64,000 nt of DNA from Phymorhynchus buccinoides (lineage: Eukaryota > Mollusca > Gastropoda > Neogastropoda > Raphitomidae), in the NCBI GenBank assembly GCA_017654935.2, contig CM065680.1:40381580-40445579 (forward strand), given 5' to 3'. The notes below the pieces were generated by a model, which was not told where the DNA came from, ran no database searches, and was given only the letters and a program-made list of their open reading frames with translations. This document shows positions 21,201 through 33,200 of the stretch, one piece after another; within the stretch, counting starts at the first letter, position 1; each line of letters opens with the position of its first letter. A program made the translations under genes and the position numbers.

Positions 21201-24200
21201 TGCAGTTGCTGGTGTATCTGTTGTAGTTGTAGTTGTTGGTACATCTGTTGTGGTTGTGGTTGTAGTTGCTGATGTGTCTGTTGTGGATGTAGTTGTTGGA
21301 GTTGTTGGAGTATCTGTTGCGGTAGTTGTTGTTGGTGTATCTGTTGTGGTTGAAGTTGTTGGTGTATCTGTTGTGTTGTAGTTGTTGGTGTATCTGTTGT
21401 GGTTGTAGTTGTTGGTGTATCTGTTGTGGTTGTAGTTGTTGGTTTATCTGTTGTGGTTGTAGTTGTTGGTGTATCGGTTGTGGTTGTAGTTGTTAGTGTA
21501 TCTGTTGTAGTTGTAGCTGTTGGTGTATCTGTTGTGGTTGTTGGTGTATCTGTTGTGGTAGTAGTTGTTGGTGTATCTGTTGTGGTTGTAGTTGTTGGTG
21601 TATCTGTTGTGGTTGTAGTTGTTGGTGTATCTGTTGTGGTTGTAGTTGTTGGTGTATCTGTTGTGGTTGTGTTGGTTGTTGTGGTTGTAGTTGTTGGTGT
21701 ATCTGTTGTGGTTGTAGTTGTTGGTGTATCTGTTGTGGTTGTAGTTGTTGGTGTATCTGTTGTGGTTGTAGTTGTTGGTGTATCTGTTGTGGTTGTAGTT
21801 GTTGGTGTATCTGTTGTGGTTGTAGTTGTTGGTGTATCTGTTGTGGTTGTAGTTGTGTTGGTGTATCTGTTGTGGTTGTAGTTGTTGGTGTATCTGTTGT
21901 GGTTGTAGTTGTTGGTGTATCTGTTGTGGTTGTAGTTGGTGTATCTGTTGTGGTTGTAGTTGTTGGAGTATCTGTTGTAGTTGTAGTTGTTGGTGTATCG
22001 GTTGTGGTTGTAGTTGTTGGTGTATCTGTTGTGGTTGTTGGTATATCTGATGTAGTTGGTGTATCTGTTGTGGTTGCAGTTGCTGGTGCATCTGTTGTGG
22101 ATGTAGTTGTTGGAGTTGTTGGAGTATCTGTTACGGTAGTTGTTGTTGGTGTATCTGTTGTGGTTGTAGTTGTTGGTGTATCTGTTGTAGTTGTAGTTGT
22201 TGGTGTATCTGTTGTGGTTGTAGTTGTTGGTGTATCTGTTGTGGTTGTAGTTGTTGGTGTATCTGTTGTGTGGTTGTTGGTGTATCTGTTGTGGTTGTAG
22301 TTGTTGGTGTATCTGTTGTGGTTGTAGTTGTTGGTGTATCTGTTGTGGTTGTAGTTGTTGGTGTATCTGTTGTGGTTGTATTTGTTGGTGTATCTGTTGT
22401 GGTTGTAGTTGTTGGAGTTGTTGGAGTATCTGTTACGGTAGTTGTTGTTGGTGTATCTGTTGTGGATGTAGTTGTTGGTGTATCTGTTGTGGTTGTTGGT
22501 GTATCTGTTGTGGTAGTAGTTGTTGGTGTATCTGTTGAAGTTGTAGTTGTTGGTGTATCTGTTGTTGGTTGTTGGTGTATCTGTTGTGGTTGTAGTTGTT
22601 GGTGTATCTGTTGTGGTTGTAGTTGTTGGTGTATCTGTTGTGGTTGTAGTTGTTGGTGTATCTGTTGTGGTTGTAGTTGTTGGTGTATCTGTTGTGGTTG
22701 TAGTTGGTGGTGTATCTGTTGTGGTTGTAGTTGTTGGTATATCTGTTGTGGTTGTAGTTCTTGGTGTATCTGTTGTGGTTGTAGTTGGTTTATCTGTTGT
22801 GGTTGTAGTTGTAGTTGTTGGTGTATCTGTTGTGGTTGTAGTTGTTGGTGTATCTGTTGTAGTTGTAGTTGTTGGTGTATCTGTTGTGGTTGTTGGTGTA
22901 TCTGTTGTGGTTGTAGTTGTTGGTGTATCTGTTGTGGTTGTACTTGGTGTATCTGTTGTGGTTGTAGTTGTTGGTGTATCTGTTGTGGTTGTAGTTGTTG
23001 GGGTATCGGTTGTGGTTGTAGTTGTTGGTGTATCTGTTGTAGTTGTAGTTGTTGGTGTATCTGTTGTGGTTGTAGTTGTTGGTGTATCTGTTGTGGTTGT
23101 AGTTGTTGGTGTATCTGTTGTGGTTGTAGTTGTTGGTGTATCTGTTGTGGTTGTAGTTGTTGGTGTATCTGTTGTGGTTGTAGTTGTTGGTGTATCTGTT
23201 GTGGTTGTAGTTGTTGGTGTATCTGTTGTGGTTGTAGTTGTTGGTGTATCTGTTGTGGTTGTAGTTGTTGGTGTATCTGTTGTTGTTGTAGTTGTTGGTG
23301 TATCTGTTGTGGTTGTAGTTGTTGGTGTATCTGTTGTGGTTGTAGTTGTTGGTGTATCTGTTGTGGTTGTAGTTGTTGGTGTATCTGTTGTGGATGTAGT
23401 TGTTGGAGTTGTTGGAGTATCTGTTACGGTAGTTGTTGTTGGTGTATCTGTTGTGGTTGTAGTTGTTGGTGTATCTGTTGTGGTTGTAGTTGTTGGTGTA
23501 TCTGTTGTAGTTGTAGTTGTTGGTGTATCTGTTGTGGATGTAATTGTTGGTGTATCTGTTGTGGTTGTAGTTGTTGGTGTATCTGTTGTGGTTGTAGTTG
23601 TTGGTGTATCTGTTGTGGTTGTAGTTGTTGGTGTATCTGTTGTGGTTGTAGTTGTTGGTGTATCTGTTGTAGTTGTTGGTGTATCTGTTGTGGTTGTAGT
23701 TGTTGGTGTATCTGTTGTGGTTGTAGTTGTTGGTGTATCTGTTGTGGTTGTAGTTGTTGGTGTATCTGTTGTGGTTGTAGTTGTTGGTGTATCTGTTGTG
23801 GTTGTAGTTGTTGGTGTATCTGTTGTGGTTGTAGTTCTAGTTGTTGGTTTATCTGTTGTGGCTGTAGCTGTTGGTGTATCGGTTGAGGTTGTGAATGTTG
23901 GTGCATCTGTTGTGGTTGTATCTGTTTTGGTAGTAGTTGTTGGGGTATCTGTTGTGGTTGTAGTTGTTGGTGTATCTGTTGTGGTTGTAGTTGGTGTATC
24001 TGTTGTGGCTGTAGTTGTTGGGGTATCTGATGTGGTTGTAGTTGTTGGGGTATCGGTTGTGGTTGTAGTTGTAGTTGTTGGTGTATCTGTTGTGGTTGTA
24101 GTTGTTGGTGTATCTGTTGTAGTTGTAGTTGTTGGTGTATCTGTTGTAGTTGTAGTTGTTGGTGTATCTGTTGTGGTTGTAGTTGTTGGTGTATCTGTTG

Positions 24201-27200
24201 TAGTTGTTGGTGTATCTGTTGTAGTTGTAGTTGTTGGTGCATCTGTTGTGGTTGTAGTTGTTGGTGTATCTGTTGTGGTTGTTGGTGTATCTGTTGTGGT
24301 TGTAGTTGTTGGTGTATCTGTTGTGGTTGTAGTTGTTGTTGGTGTATCTGTTGTGGATGTAGTTGTTGGTGTATCTGTTGTGGTTGTAGTTGTTGGTGTA
24401 TCTGTTGTGGTTGTTGTTGGTGTATCTGTTGTGGTTGTAGTTGTTGGTGTATCTGTTGTGGTTGTAGTTGTTGGTGTATCTGTTGTGGTTGTAGTTGTTG
24501 GTGTATCTGTTGTGGTTGTAGTTGTTGGTGTATCTGTTGTAGTTGTAGTTGTTGGTGTATCGGTTGTGGTTGTTGTTGTTGGTGCATCTGTTGTAGTTGT
24601 AGTTGTTGGGGTATCAATTGTGGTTGTAGTCGTTGGTGTATCTGTTATGGTTGTAGTTGTTGGTGTATCTGTTTGTTGTAGTTGTTGGTGTATCTGTTGT
24701 GGTTGTAGTTGTTGGTGTATCTGTTGTGGTTGTAGTTGGTGGTGTATATGTTGTGGTTGTAGTTGGTGTATCTGTTGTGGTTGTAGTTGTTGGTGTATCT
24801 GTTGTGGTTGTAGTTGTTGGGGTATCGGTTGTGGTTGTAGTTGTAGTTGTTGGTGTATCTGTTGTAGTTGTAGTTGTTGGTGTATCTGTTGTGGTTGTAG
24901 TTGTTGGTGTATCTGTTGTGGTTGTAGTTGTTGGTGTATCTGTTGTGGTTGTAGTTGTTGGTGTATCTGTTGTGGTTGTAGTTGTTGGTGTATCTGTTGT
25001 GGTTGTAGTTGTTGGTGTATCGGTTGTGGTTGTAGTTGGTGTATCTGTTGTAGTTGTAGTTGTTGGTGTATCGGTTATAGTTGTTGGTGTATCGGTTGTG
25101 GTTGTAGTTGTTGGTGTATCGGTTGTGGTTGTAGTTGGTGTATCGGTTGTAGTTGTAGTTGTTGGTGTATCGGTTGTAGTTGTTGGTGTATCTGTTGTGG
25201 TTGTAGTTGTTGGTGTATCTGTTGTGGTTGTAGTTGTTGGTGTATCGGTTGTAGTTGTTGGTGTATCTGTTGTGGTTGTAGTTGTTGGTGTATCTGTTGT
25301 GGTTGTAGTTGTTGGTGTATCTGTTGTGGTTGTAGTTGTTGGTGTGTCTGTTGTTGTAGTAGTTGTTGGTGTATCTGTTGTGGTTGTAGTTGTTGGTGTA
25401 TCTGTTGTGGTTGTAGTTGTTGGTGTATCTGTTGTGGTTGTAGTTGGTGGTGTATCTGTTGTGGTTGTAATTGTTGGTGTATCTGTTGTAGTTGTAGTTG
25501 TTGGTGTATCTGTTGGTTGTAGTTGTTGGTGTATCTGTTGTGGTTGTAGTTGGTTGGTGTATTTGTTGTGGTTGTAGTTGTAGTTTGGTGGTGTATCTGT
25601 TGTGGTTGTAATTGTGTTGGTGTATCTGTTGTAGTTGGTGTATCTGTTGTGGTTGTTGGTGCATCTGTTGTGGTTGTAGTTGTTGGTGTATCTGTTGTGG
25701 TTGTAGTTGTTGGTGCATCTGTTGTGGTTGTAGTTGTTGGTGTATCTGTTGTGGTTGTAGTTGTTGGTGTATCTGTTGTGGTTGTAGTTGTTGGTGTATC
25801 TGTTGTGGTTGTAGTTGTTGGTGTATCTGTTGTGGTTGTAGTTGTTGGTGTATCTGTTGTGGTTGTAGTTGTTGGTGTATCTGTTGTGGTTGTAGTTGTT
25901 GGTGTATCTGTTGTGGTTGTAGTTGTTGGTGTATCTGTTGTGGTTGTAGTTGTTGGTGCATCTGTTGTGGTTGTAGTTGTTGGTGTATCTGTTGTGGTTG
26001 TAGTTGTTGGTGTATCTGTTGTGGTTGTAGTTGTTGGTGTATCTGTTGTGGTTGTAGTTGTTGGTGTATCTGTTGTGGTTGTAGTTGTTGGTGTATCGGT
26101 TGTGAATGTAGTTGTTGGAGTATCTGTTACGGTAGTTGTTGTTGGTGTATCTGTTGTGGTTGTAGTTGTTGGTGTATCTGTTGTGGTTGTAGTTGTTGGT
26201 GTATCTGTTGTAGTTGTAGTTGTTGGTGTATCTGTTGTGGTTGTAATTGTTGGTGTATCTGTTGTGGTTGTAGTTGTTGGTGTATCTGTTGTGGTTGTAG
26301 TTGTTGGTGCATCTGTTGTGGTTGTAGTTGTTGGTGTATCGGTTGTGAATGTAGTTGTTGGAGTTGTTGGAGTATCTGTTACGGTAGTTGTTGTTGGTGT
26401 ATCTGTTGTGGTTGTAGTTGTTGGTGTATCTGTTGTGGTTGAAGTTGTTGGTGTATCTGTTGTAGTTGTTGGTGTATCTGTTGTGGATGTAATTGTTGGT
26501 GTATCTGTTGTGGTTGTAGTTGTTGGTGTATCTGTTGTGGTTGTGGTTGTTGGTGTATCTGTTGTGGTTGTTGGTGTATCTGTTGTAGTAGTAGTTGTTG
26601 GTGTATCTGTTGTGGTTGTAGTTGTTGGTGTATCTATTGTAGTTGTTGGTGTATATGTTGTGGATGTAGTTGTTGGTGTATCTGTTGTGGATGTTGTTGG
26701 TGTATCTGTTTGTTGTTGTAGTTGTTGGTGTATCTGTTGTGGTTGTAGTTGTTGGTGTATCTGTTGTAGTTGTTGGTGTATCTGTTGTGGTTGTAGTTGT
26801 TGGTGTATCTGTTGTGGTTGTAGTTGTTGGTGTATCTGTTGTGGTTGTTGGTGTATCTGTTGTGGTTGTAGTTGTTGGTGTATCTGTTGTGGATGTAGTT
26901 GTTGGTGTATCTGTTGTGGTTGTAGTTGGTGTATCTGTTGTGGTTGTTGGTGTATCTGTTGTGGTTGTTGGTGTATTTGTTGTGGTTGTAGTTGGTGTAT
27001 CTGTTGTGGTCGTAGTTGTAGTTGTTGGTTTATCTGTTGTGGCTGTAGCTGTTGGTGTATCGGTTGAGGTTGTAGTTGTTGGTGTATCGGTTGAGGTTGT
27101 AGTTGTTGGTGCATCTGTTGTGGTCGTATCTGTTGTGGTAGTAGTTGTTGGGGTATCTGTTGTGGTTGTATCTGTTGTGGTTATAGTTGTTGGGGTATCT

Positions 27201-30200
27201 GTTGTGGTTGTAGTTGTTGGTGCATCTGTTGTAGTTGTAGTTGTATCTGTTGTGGTTGTAGTTGTTGGTGTATCTGTTGTGGTTGTAGTTGTTGGTGTAT
27301 CTGTTGTGGTTGTAGTTGTTGGTGTATCTGTTGTGGTTGTAGTTGTTGGGGTATCTGTTGTGGTTGTAGTTGTTGGGGTATCGGTTGTGGTTGTAGTTGT
27401 AGTTGTTGGTGTATCTGTTGTGGTTGTAGTTGTTGGTGTATCTGTTGTAGTTGTAGTTGTTGGTGTATCTGTTGTAGTTGTAGTTGTTGGTGTATCTGTT
27501 GTGGTTGTAGTTGTTGGTGTATCTGTTGTGGTTGTAGTTGTTGGTGTATCTGTTGTGGTTGTAGTTGTTGGTGTATCTGTTGTGGTTGTAGTTGTTGGTG
27601 TATCTGTTGTGGTTGTAGTTGTTGGTGTATCTGTTGTGGTTGCAGTTGCTGGTGTATCGGTTGTGGTTGTAGTTGGTTGGTGTATCTGTTGTGGTTGTAG
27701 TTGTTGGTGTATCTGTTGTGGTTGTAGTTGTTGGTGTATCTGTTGTGGTTGTAGTTGTTGGTGTATCTGTTGTGGTTGTAGTTGTTGGTGTATCTGTTGT
27801 AGTTGTAGTTGTTGGTGTATCTGTTGTGGTTGTAGTTGTTGGTGTATCTGTTGTGGTTGTTGTTGGTGTATCTGTTGTGGTTGTAGTTGTTGGTGTATCT
27901 GTTGTGGTTGTAGTTGTTGGTGTATCTGTTGTGGTTGTAGTTGTTGGTGTATCTGTTGTGGTTGTAGTTGTTGGTGTATCGGTTGTGGTTGTAGTTGTTG
28001 GTGTATCTGTTGTGTAGTTGTAGTTGTTGGTGTATCTGTTGTGGTTGTAGTTGTTGGTGTATCTGTTGTGGTTGTAGTTGTTGGTGTATCTGTTGTAGTA
28101 GTGGTGGTTGGTGTTTCTGTAGTGGTGTGGTTGTTGGTGTTTCTGTAGTGGTGGTTGTTGGTGTTTCTGTAGTGGTGGTTGGTGTTTCTGTAGTGGTGGG
28201 GTGGTTGGTGTTTCTGTAGAAGTGGTGGTTGGTGTTTCTGTAGTGGTGGTTGGTGTTTCTGTAGTGGTGGTGGTTGGTGTTTCTGTAGTGGTGGTTGTTG
28301 GTGGTAGTGGTGGTGGTTGGTGTTTCTGTAGTGGTGGTGGTTGGTGTTTCTGTAGTGGTGGTGGTTGGTGTTTCTGTAGTGGTGGTTGGTGTTTCTGTAG
28401 TGGTGGTTGGTGTTTCTGTAGTGGTGGTGGTTGGTGTTTCTGTCTGTGGTGGTGGTTGGTGTTTCTGTAGTGGTGGTGGTTGGTGTTTCTGTAGTGGTGG
28501 TTGGTGTTTCTGTAGTGGTGGTTGGTGTTTCTGTAGTGGTGGTGGTTGGTGTTTCTGTAGTGGTGGTTGGTTGGTGTTTCTGTAGTGGTGGTGGTTGGTG
28601 TTTCTGTAGTAGTGGTGGTTGGTGTTTCTGTAGTAGTGGTGGTTGGTGTTTCTGTAGTGGTGGTGGTTGGTGTTTCTGTAGTGGTGGTTGGTTTTTGTTT
28701 CTGTAGTGGTGGTTCTGTTTCTGTAGTGGTGGTGGTTGGTGTTTCTGTAGTAGTGGTGGTTGGTGTTTCTGTAGTGGTGGTTGGTGTTTCTGTAGTGGTG
28801 GTGGTTGGTGTTTCTGTAGTGGTGGTGGTTGGTGTTTCTGTAGTAGTGGTGGTTGGTGTTTCTGTAGTGGTGGTTGGTGTTTCTGTAGTGGTGGTGGTTG
28901 GTGTTTCTGTAGTGGTGGTGGTTGGTGTTTCTGTAGTGGTGTTTCTGTAGTGGGTTGGTGTTTCTGTAGAGGTGGTGGTTGGTGTTTCTGTACCAGTGGT
29001 GGTTGGTGTTTCTGTAGTGGTGGTAGTTGGTGTTTCTGTAGTGGTGGTGGTTGGTAGTAGTCTGTGGTGTGGTGGTGGTTGGTGTTTCTGTAGTGGTGGT
29101 TGGTGTTTCTGTAGTGGTGGTGGTTGGTGTTTCTGTAGTGGTGGTGGTTGGTGTTTCTGTAGTGGTGGTGGTTGGTGTTTCTGTAGTGGTGGTGGTTGGT
29201 GTTTCTGTAGAGGTGGTGGTTGGTGTTTCTGTAGATGTGGTGGTTGGTGTTTCTGTAGTGGTCGGGGTTGGTGTTTCTGTAGAGGTGGTGGTTGGTGTTT
29301 CTGTAGAAGTGGTGGTTGGTGTTTCTGTAGAGGTGGTGGTTGGTGTTTCGGTAGAGGTGGTTGTATCTGTTGTGGTTGTAGTTGTTGGTGTTTCTGTAGT
29401 GGTGGTTGGTGTTTCTGTTGGTGGTTGGTGTTTCAGTAGTGGTGGTTGGTGTTTCTGTAGTGGTGGTGGTTGGTGTTTCTGTAGTGGTGGTTGGTGTTTC
29501 TGTAGTGGTGGTGGTTGGTGTTTCTGTAGTGGTGGTGGTTGGTGTTTCTGTAGTAGGTGGTTGGTGTTTCTGTAGTGGTGGTGGTTGGTGTTTCTGTAGT
29601 GGTGGTGGTTGGTGTTTCTGTAGTGGTGGTGGTTGGTGTTTCTGTAGTGGTGGTGGTTGGTGTTTCTGTAGTGGTGGTTGGGTTGGTGTTTGTTTCTGTA
29701 GTGGTGGTGGTTGGTGTTTCTGTAGTGGTGGTTGGTGTTTCTGTAGTGGTGGTGGTTGGTGTTTCTGTAGTGGTGGTGGTTGGTGTTTCTGTAGTGGTGG
29801 TGGTTGGTGTTTCTGTAGTGGTGGTTTGGTGTTTCTGTAGTGGTGGTGGTTGGTGTTTCTGTAGTGGTGGTGGTTGGTGTTTCTGTAGTGGTGGTGGTTG
29901 GTGTTTCTGTAGTGGTGTGTTTCTGTGGTGGTTTGTGTTTCTGTAGTGTGGTGGTTGGTGTTTCTGTAGTGGTGGTGGTTGGTGTTTCTGTAGTGGTGGT
30001 GGTTGGTGTTTCTGTAGTGGTGGGTTGGTGTTGGTGTTTCTGTAGTGGTGGTGGTTGGTGTTTCTGTAGTGGTGGTGGTTGGTGTTTCTGTAGTGGTGGT
30101 GGTTGGTGTTTCTGTAGTGGTGGTGGTTGGTGTTTCTGTAGTGGTGGTGGTTGGTGTTTCTGTAGTGGTGGTTGGTGTTTCTGTAGTGGTGGTGGTTGGT

Positions 30201-33200
30201 GTTTCTGTAGTGGTGGTGGTTGGTGTTTCTGTAGTGGTGGTGGTTGGTGTTTCTGTAGTGGTGGTGGTTGGTGTTTCTGTAGTGGTGGTGGTTGGTGTTT
30301 CTGTAGTGTGTGGTGGTTGGTGTTTCTGTAGTGGTGGTGGTTGGTGTTTCTGTCTGTAGTGGTGGTTGGTGTTTCTGTAGTGGTGGTGGTTGGTGTTTCT
30401 GTAGTGGTGGTGGTTGGTGTTTCTGTAGTGGTGGTGGTTGGTGTTTCTGTAGTGGTGGTGGTTGGTGTTTCTGTAGTGGTGGTTGTTGGTGTTTCTGTAG
30501 TGGTGGTGGTTGGTGTTTCTGTAGTGGTGGTGGTTGGTGTTTCTGTAGTGGGTGTGTCTGTTGGTGGGTTGGTGTTTCTGTAGTGGTGGTTGGTGTTTCT
30601 GTAGTGGTGGTGGTTGGTGTTTCTGTAGTAGTGGTGGTTGGTGTTTCTGTAGTGGTGGTGGTTGGTGTTTCTGTAGTGGTGGTGGTTGGTGTTTCTGTAG
30701 TGGTGGTGGTTGGTGTTTCTTTCTGTAGTAGTGGTGGTTGGTGTTTCTGTAGTGGTGGTGGTTGGTGTTTCTGTAGTGGTGGTGGTTGGTGTTTCTGTAG
30801 TGGTGGTTGGTGGTTTCTGTAGTGGTGGTTGGTGTTTCTGTAGTGGTGGTGGTTGGTGTTTCTGTCTGTAGTGGTGGTGGTTGGTGTTTCTGTAGTGGTG
30901 GTGGTTGGTGTTTCTGTAGTGGTGGTGGTTGGTGTTTCTGTAGTGTGGTGGTGGTGGTTGGTGTTTCTGTCTGTGGTGGTGGTTGGTGTTTCTGTAGTGG
31001 TGGTGGTTGGTGTTTCTGTAGTGGTGGTGGTTGGTGTTTCTGTAGTGGTGGTGGTTGGTGTTTCTGTAGTGGTGGTGGTTGGTGTTTCTGTAGTGGTGGT
31101 GGTTGGTGTTTCTGTAGTGGTGGTGGTTGGTGTTTCTGTAGTGGTGGTGGTTGGTGTTTCTGTAGTGGTGGTTGGGTTTCTGTAGTGTTTCTGTGGTGTT
31201 TCTGTCTGTAGTGGTGGTGTCTGTTGTGGTGGTTGGTGTTTCTGTAGTGGTGGTGGTTGGTGTTTCTGTAGTGGTGGTGGTTGGTGTTTCTGTAGTGGTG
31301 GTGGTTGGTGTTTCTGTAGTGGTGGTGGTTGGTGTTTCTGTAGTGGTGGTGGTTGGTGTTTCTGTAGTGGTGGTGGTTGGTGTTTCTGTAGTGGTGGTGG
31401 TTGGTGTTTCTGTAGTGGTGGTAGTTGGTGTTTCTGTAGTGGTGGTTGGTGTTTCTGTAGTGGTGGTGGTTGGTGTTTCTGTAGTGGTGGTGGTTGGTGT
31501 TTCTGTAGTGGTGGTGGTGGTGGTTGGTGTTTCTGTCTGTAGTGGTGGTGGTTGGTGTTTCTGTAGTGGTGGTGGTTGGTGTTTCTGTAGTGGTGGTGGT
31601 TGGTGTTTCTGTAGTGTGGTGGTTGGTGTTTCTGTAGTGGTGGTGGTTGGTGTTTCTGTAGTGGTGGTGGTTGGTGTTTCTGTAGTGGTGGTGGTTGGTG
31701 TTTCTGTAGTGGTGGTGGTTGGTGTTTCTGTAGTGGTGGTGGTTGGTGTTTCTGTAGTGGTGGTGGTTGGTGTTTCTGTAGTGGTGGTGGTTGGTGTTTC
31801 TGTAGTGGTGGTGGTTGGTGTTTCTGTAGTGGTGGTGGTTGGTGTTTCTGTAGTGGTGGTGGTTGGTGTTTCTGTAGTGGTGGTGGTTGGTGTTTCTGTA
31901 GTGGTGGTGGTTGGTGTTTCTGTAGTGGTGGTGGTTGGTGTTTCTGTAGTGGTGGTGGTTGGTGTTTCTGTAGTGGTGGTGGTTGGTGTTTCTGTAGTGG
32001 TGGTGGTTGGTGTTTCTGTAGTGGTGGTGGTTGGTGTTTCTGTAGTGGTGGTGGTTGGTGTTTCTGTAGTGGTGGTGGTTGGTGTTTCTGTAGTGGTGGG
32101 TTGGTGTTTCTGTAGTGGTGGTGGTTGGTGTTTCTGTAGTGGTGGTGGTTGGTGTTTCTGTAGTAGTGGTGGTTGGTGTTTCTGTAGTGGTGTGGTTGGT
32201 GTTTCTGTAGTGGTGGTGGTTGGTGTTTCTGTAGTGGTGGTTGGTGTTTCTGTAGTGGTGGTGGTTGGTGTTTCTGTAGTGGTGGTGGTTGGTGTTTCTG
32301 TAGTGGTGGTGGTTGGTGTTTCTGTAGTGGTGGTGGTTGGTGTTTCTGTAGTGGTGGTGGTTGGTGTTTCTGTAGTGGTGGTGGTTGGTGTTTCTGTAGT
32401 GGTGGTGGTTGGTGTTTCTGTAGTGGTGGTGGTTGGTGTTTCTGTAGTGGTGGTGGTTGGTGTTTCTGTAGTGGTGGTGGTTGGTGTTTCTGTAGTGGTG
32501 GTGGTTGGTGTTTCTGTAGTGGTGGTGGTGTTGGTGTTTCTGTAGTGGTGGTGGTTGGTGTTTCTGTAGTGTGGTGGTTGGTGTTTAGTGGTGGTGGTTG
32601 GTGTTTCTGTAGTGGTGGTTGGTGTTTCTGGTGGTGGTTGGTGTTTCTGTAGTGGTGGTGGTTGGTGTTTCTGTAGTGGTTGGTGTGTTTCTGTAGTGGT
32701 GGTGGTTGGTGTTTCTGTAGTGGTGGTGGTTGGTGTTTCTGTAGTGGTGGTGGTTGGTGTTTCTGTAGTGGTGGTGGTTGGTGTTTCTGTAGTGGTGGTG
32801 GTTGGTGTTTCTGTAGTGGTGGTGTTTCTGTAGTGGTGGTGGTTGGTGTTTCTGTAGTGGTGGTGGTTGGTGTTTCTGTAGTTGGTGTTTCTGTAGTGGT
32901 GGTGGTTGGTGTTTCTGTAGTGGTGGTTGGTGTTTCTGTAGGTGGTGGTTGGTGTTTCTGTAGTGGTGGTGGTTGGTGTTTCTGTAGTGGTGGTGGTTGG
33001 TGTTTCTGTAGTGGTGGTGGTTGGTGTTTCTGTAGTGGTGGTGGTTGGTGTTTCTGTAGTGTGGTGGTTGGTGTTTCTGTAGTGGTGGTGGTTGGTGTTT
33101 CTGTAGTGGTGGTGGTTGGTGTTTCTGTAGTGGTGGTGGTTGGTGTTTCTGTAGTGGTGGTGGTTGGTGTTTCTGTAGTGGTGGTGGTTGGTGTTTCTGT

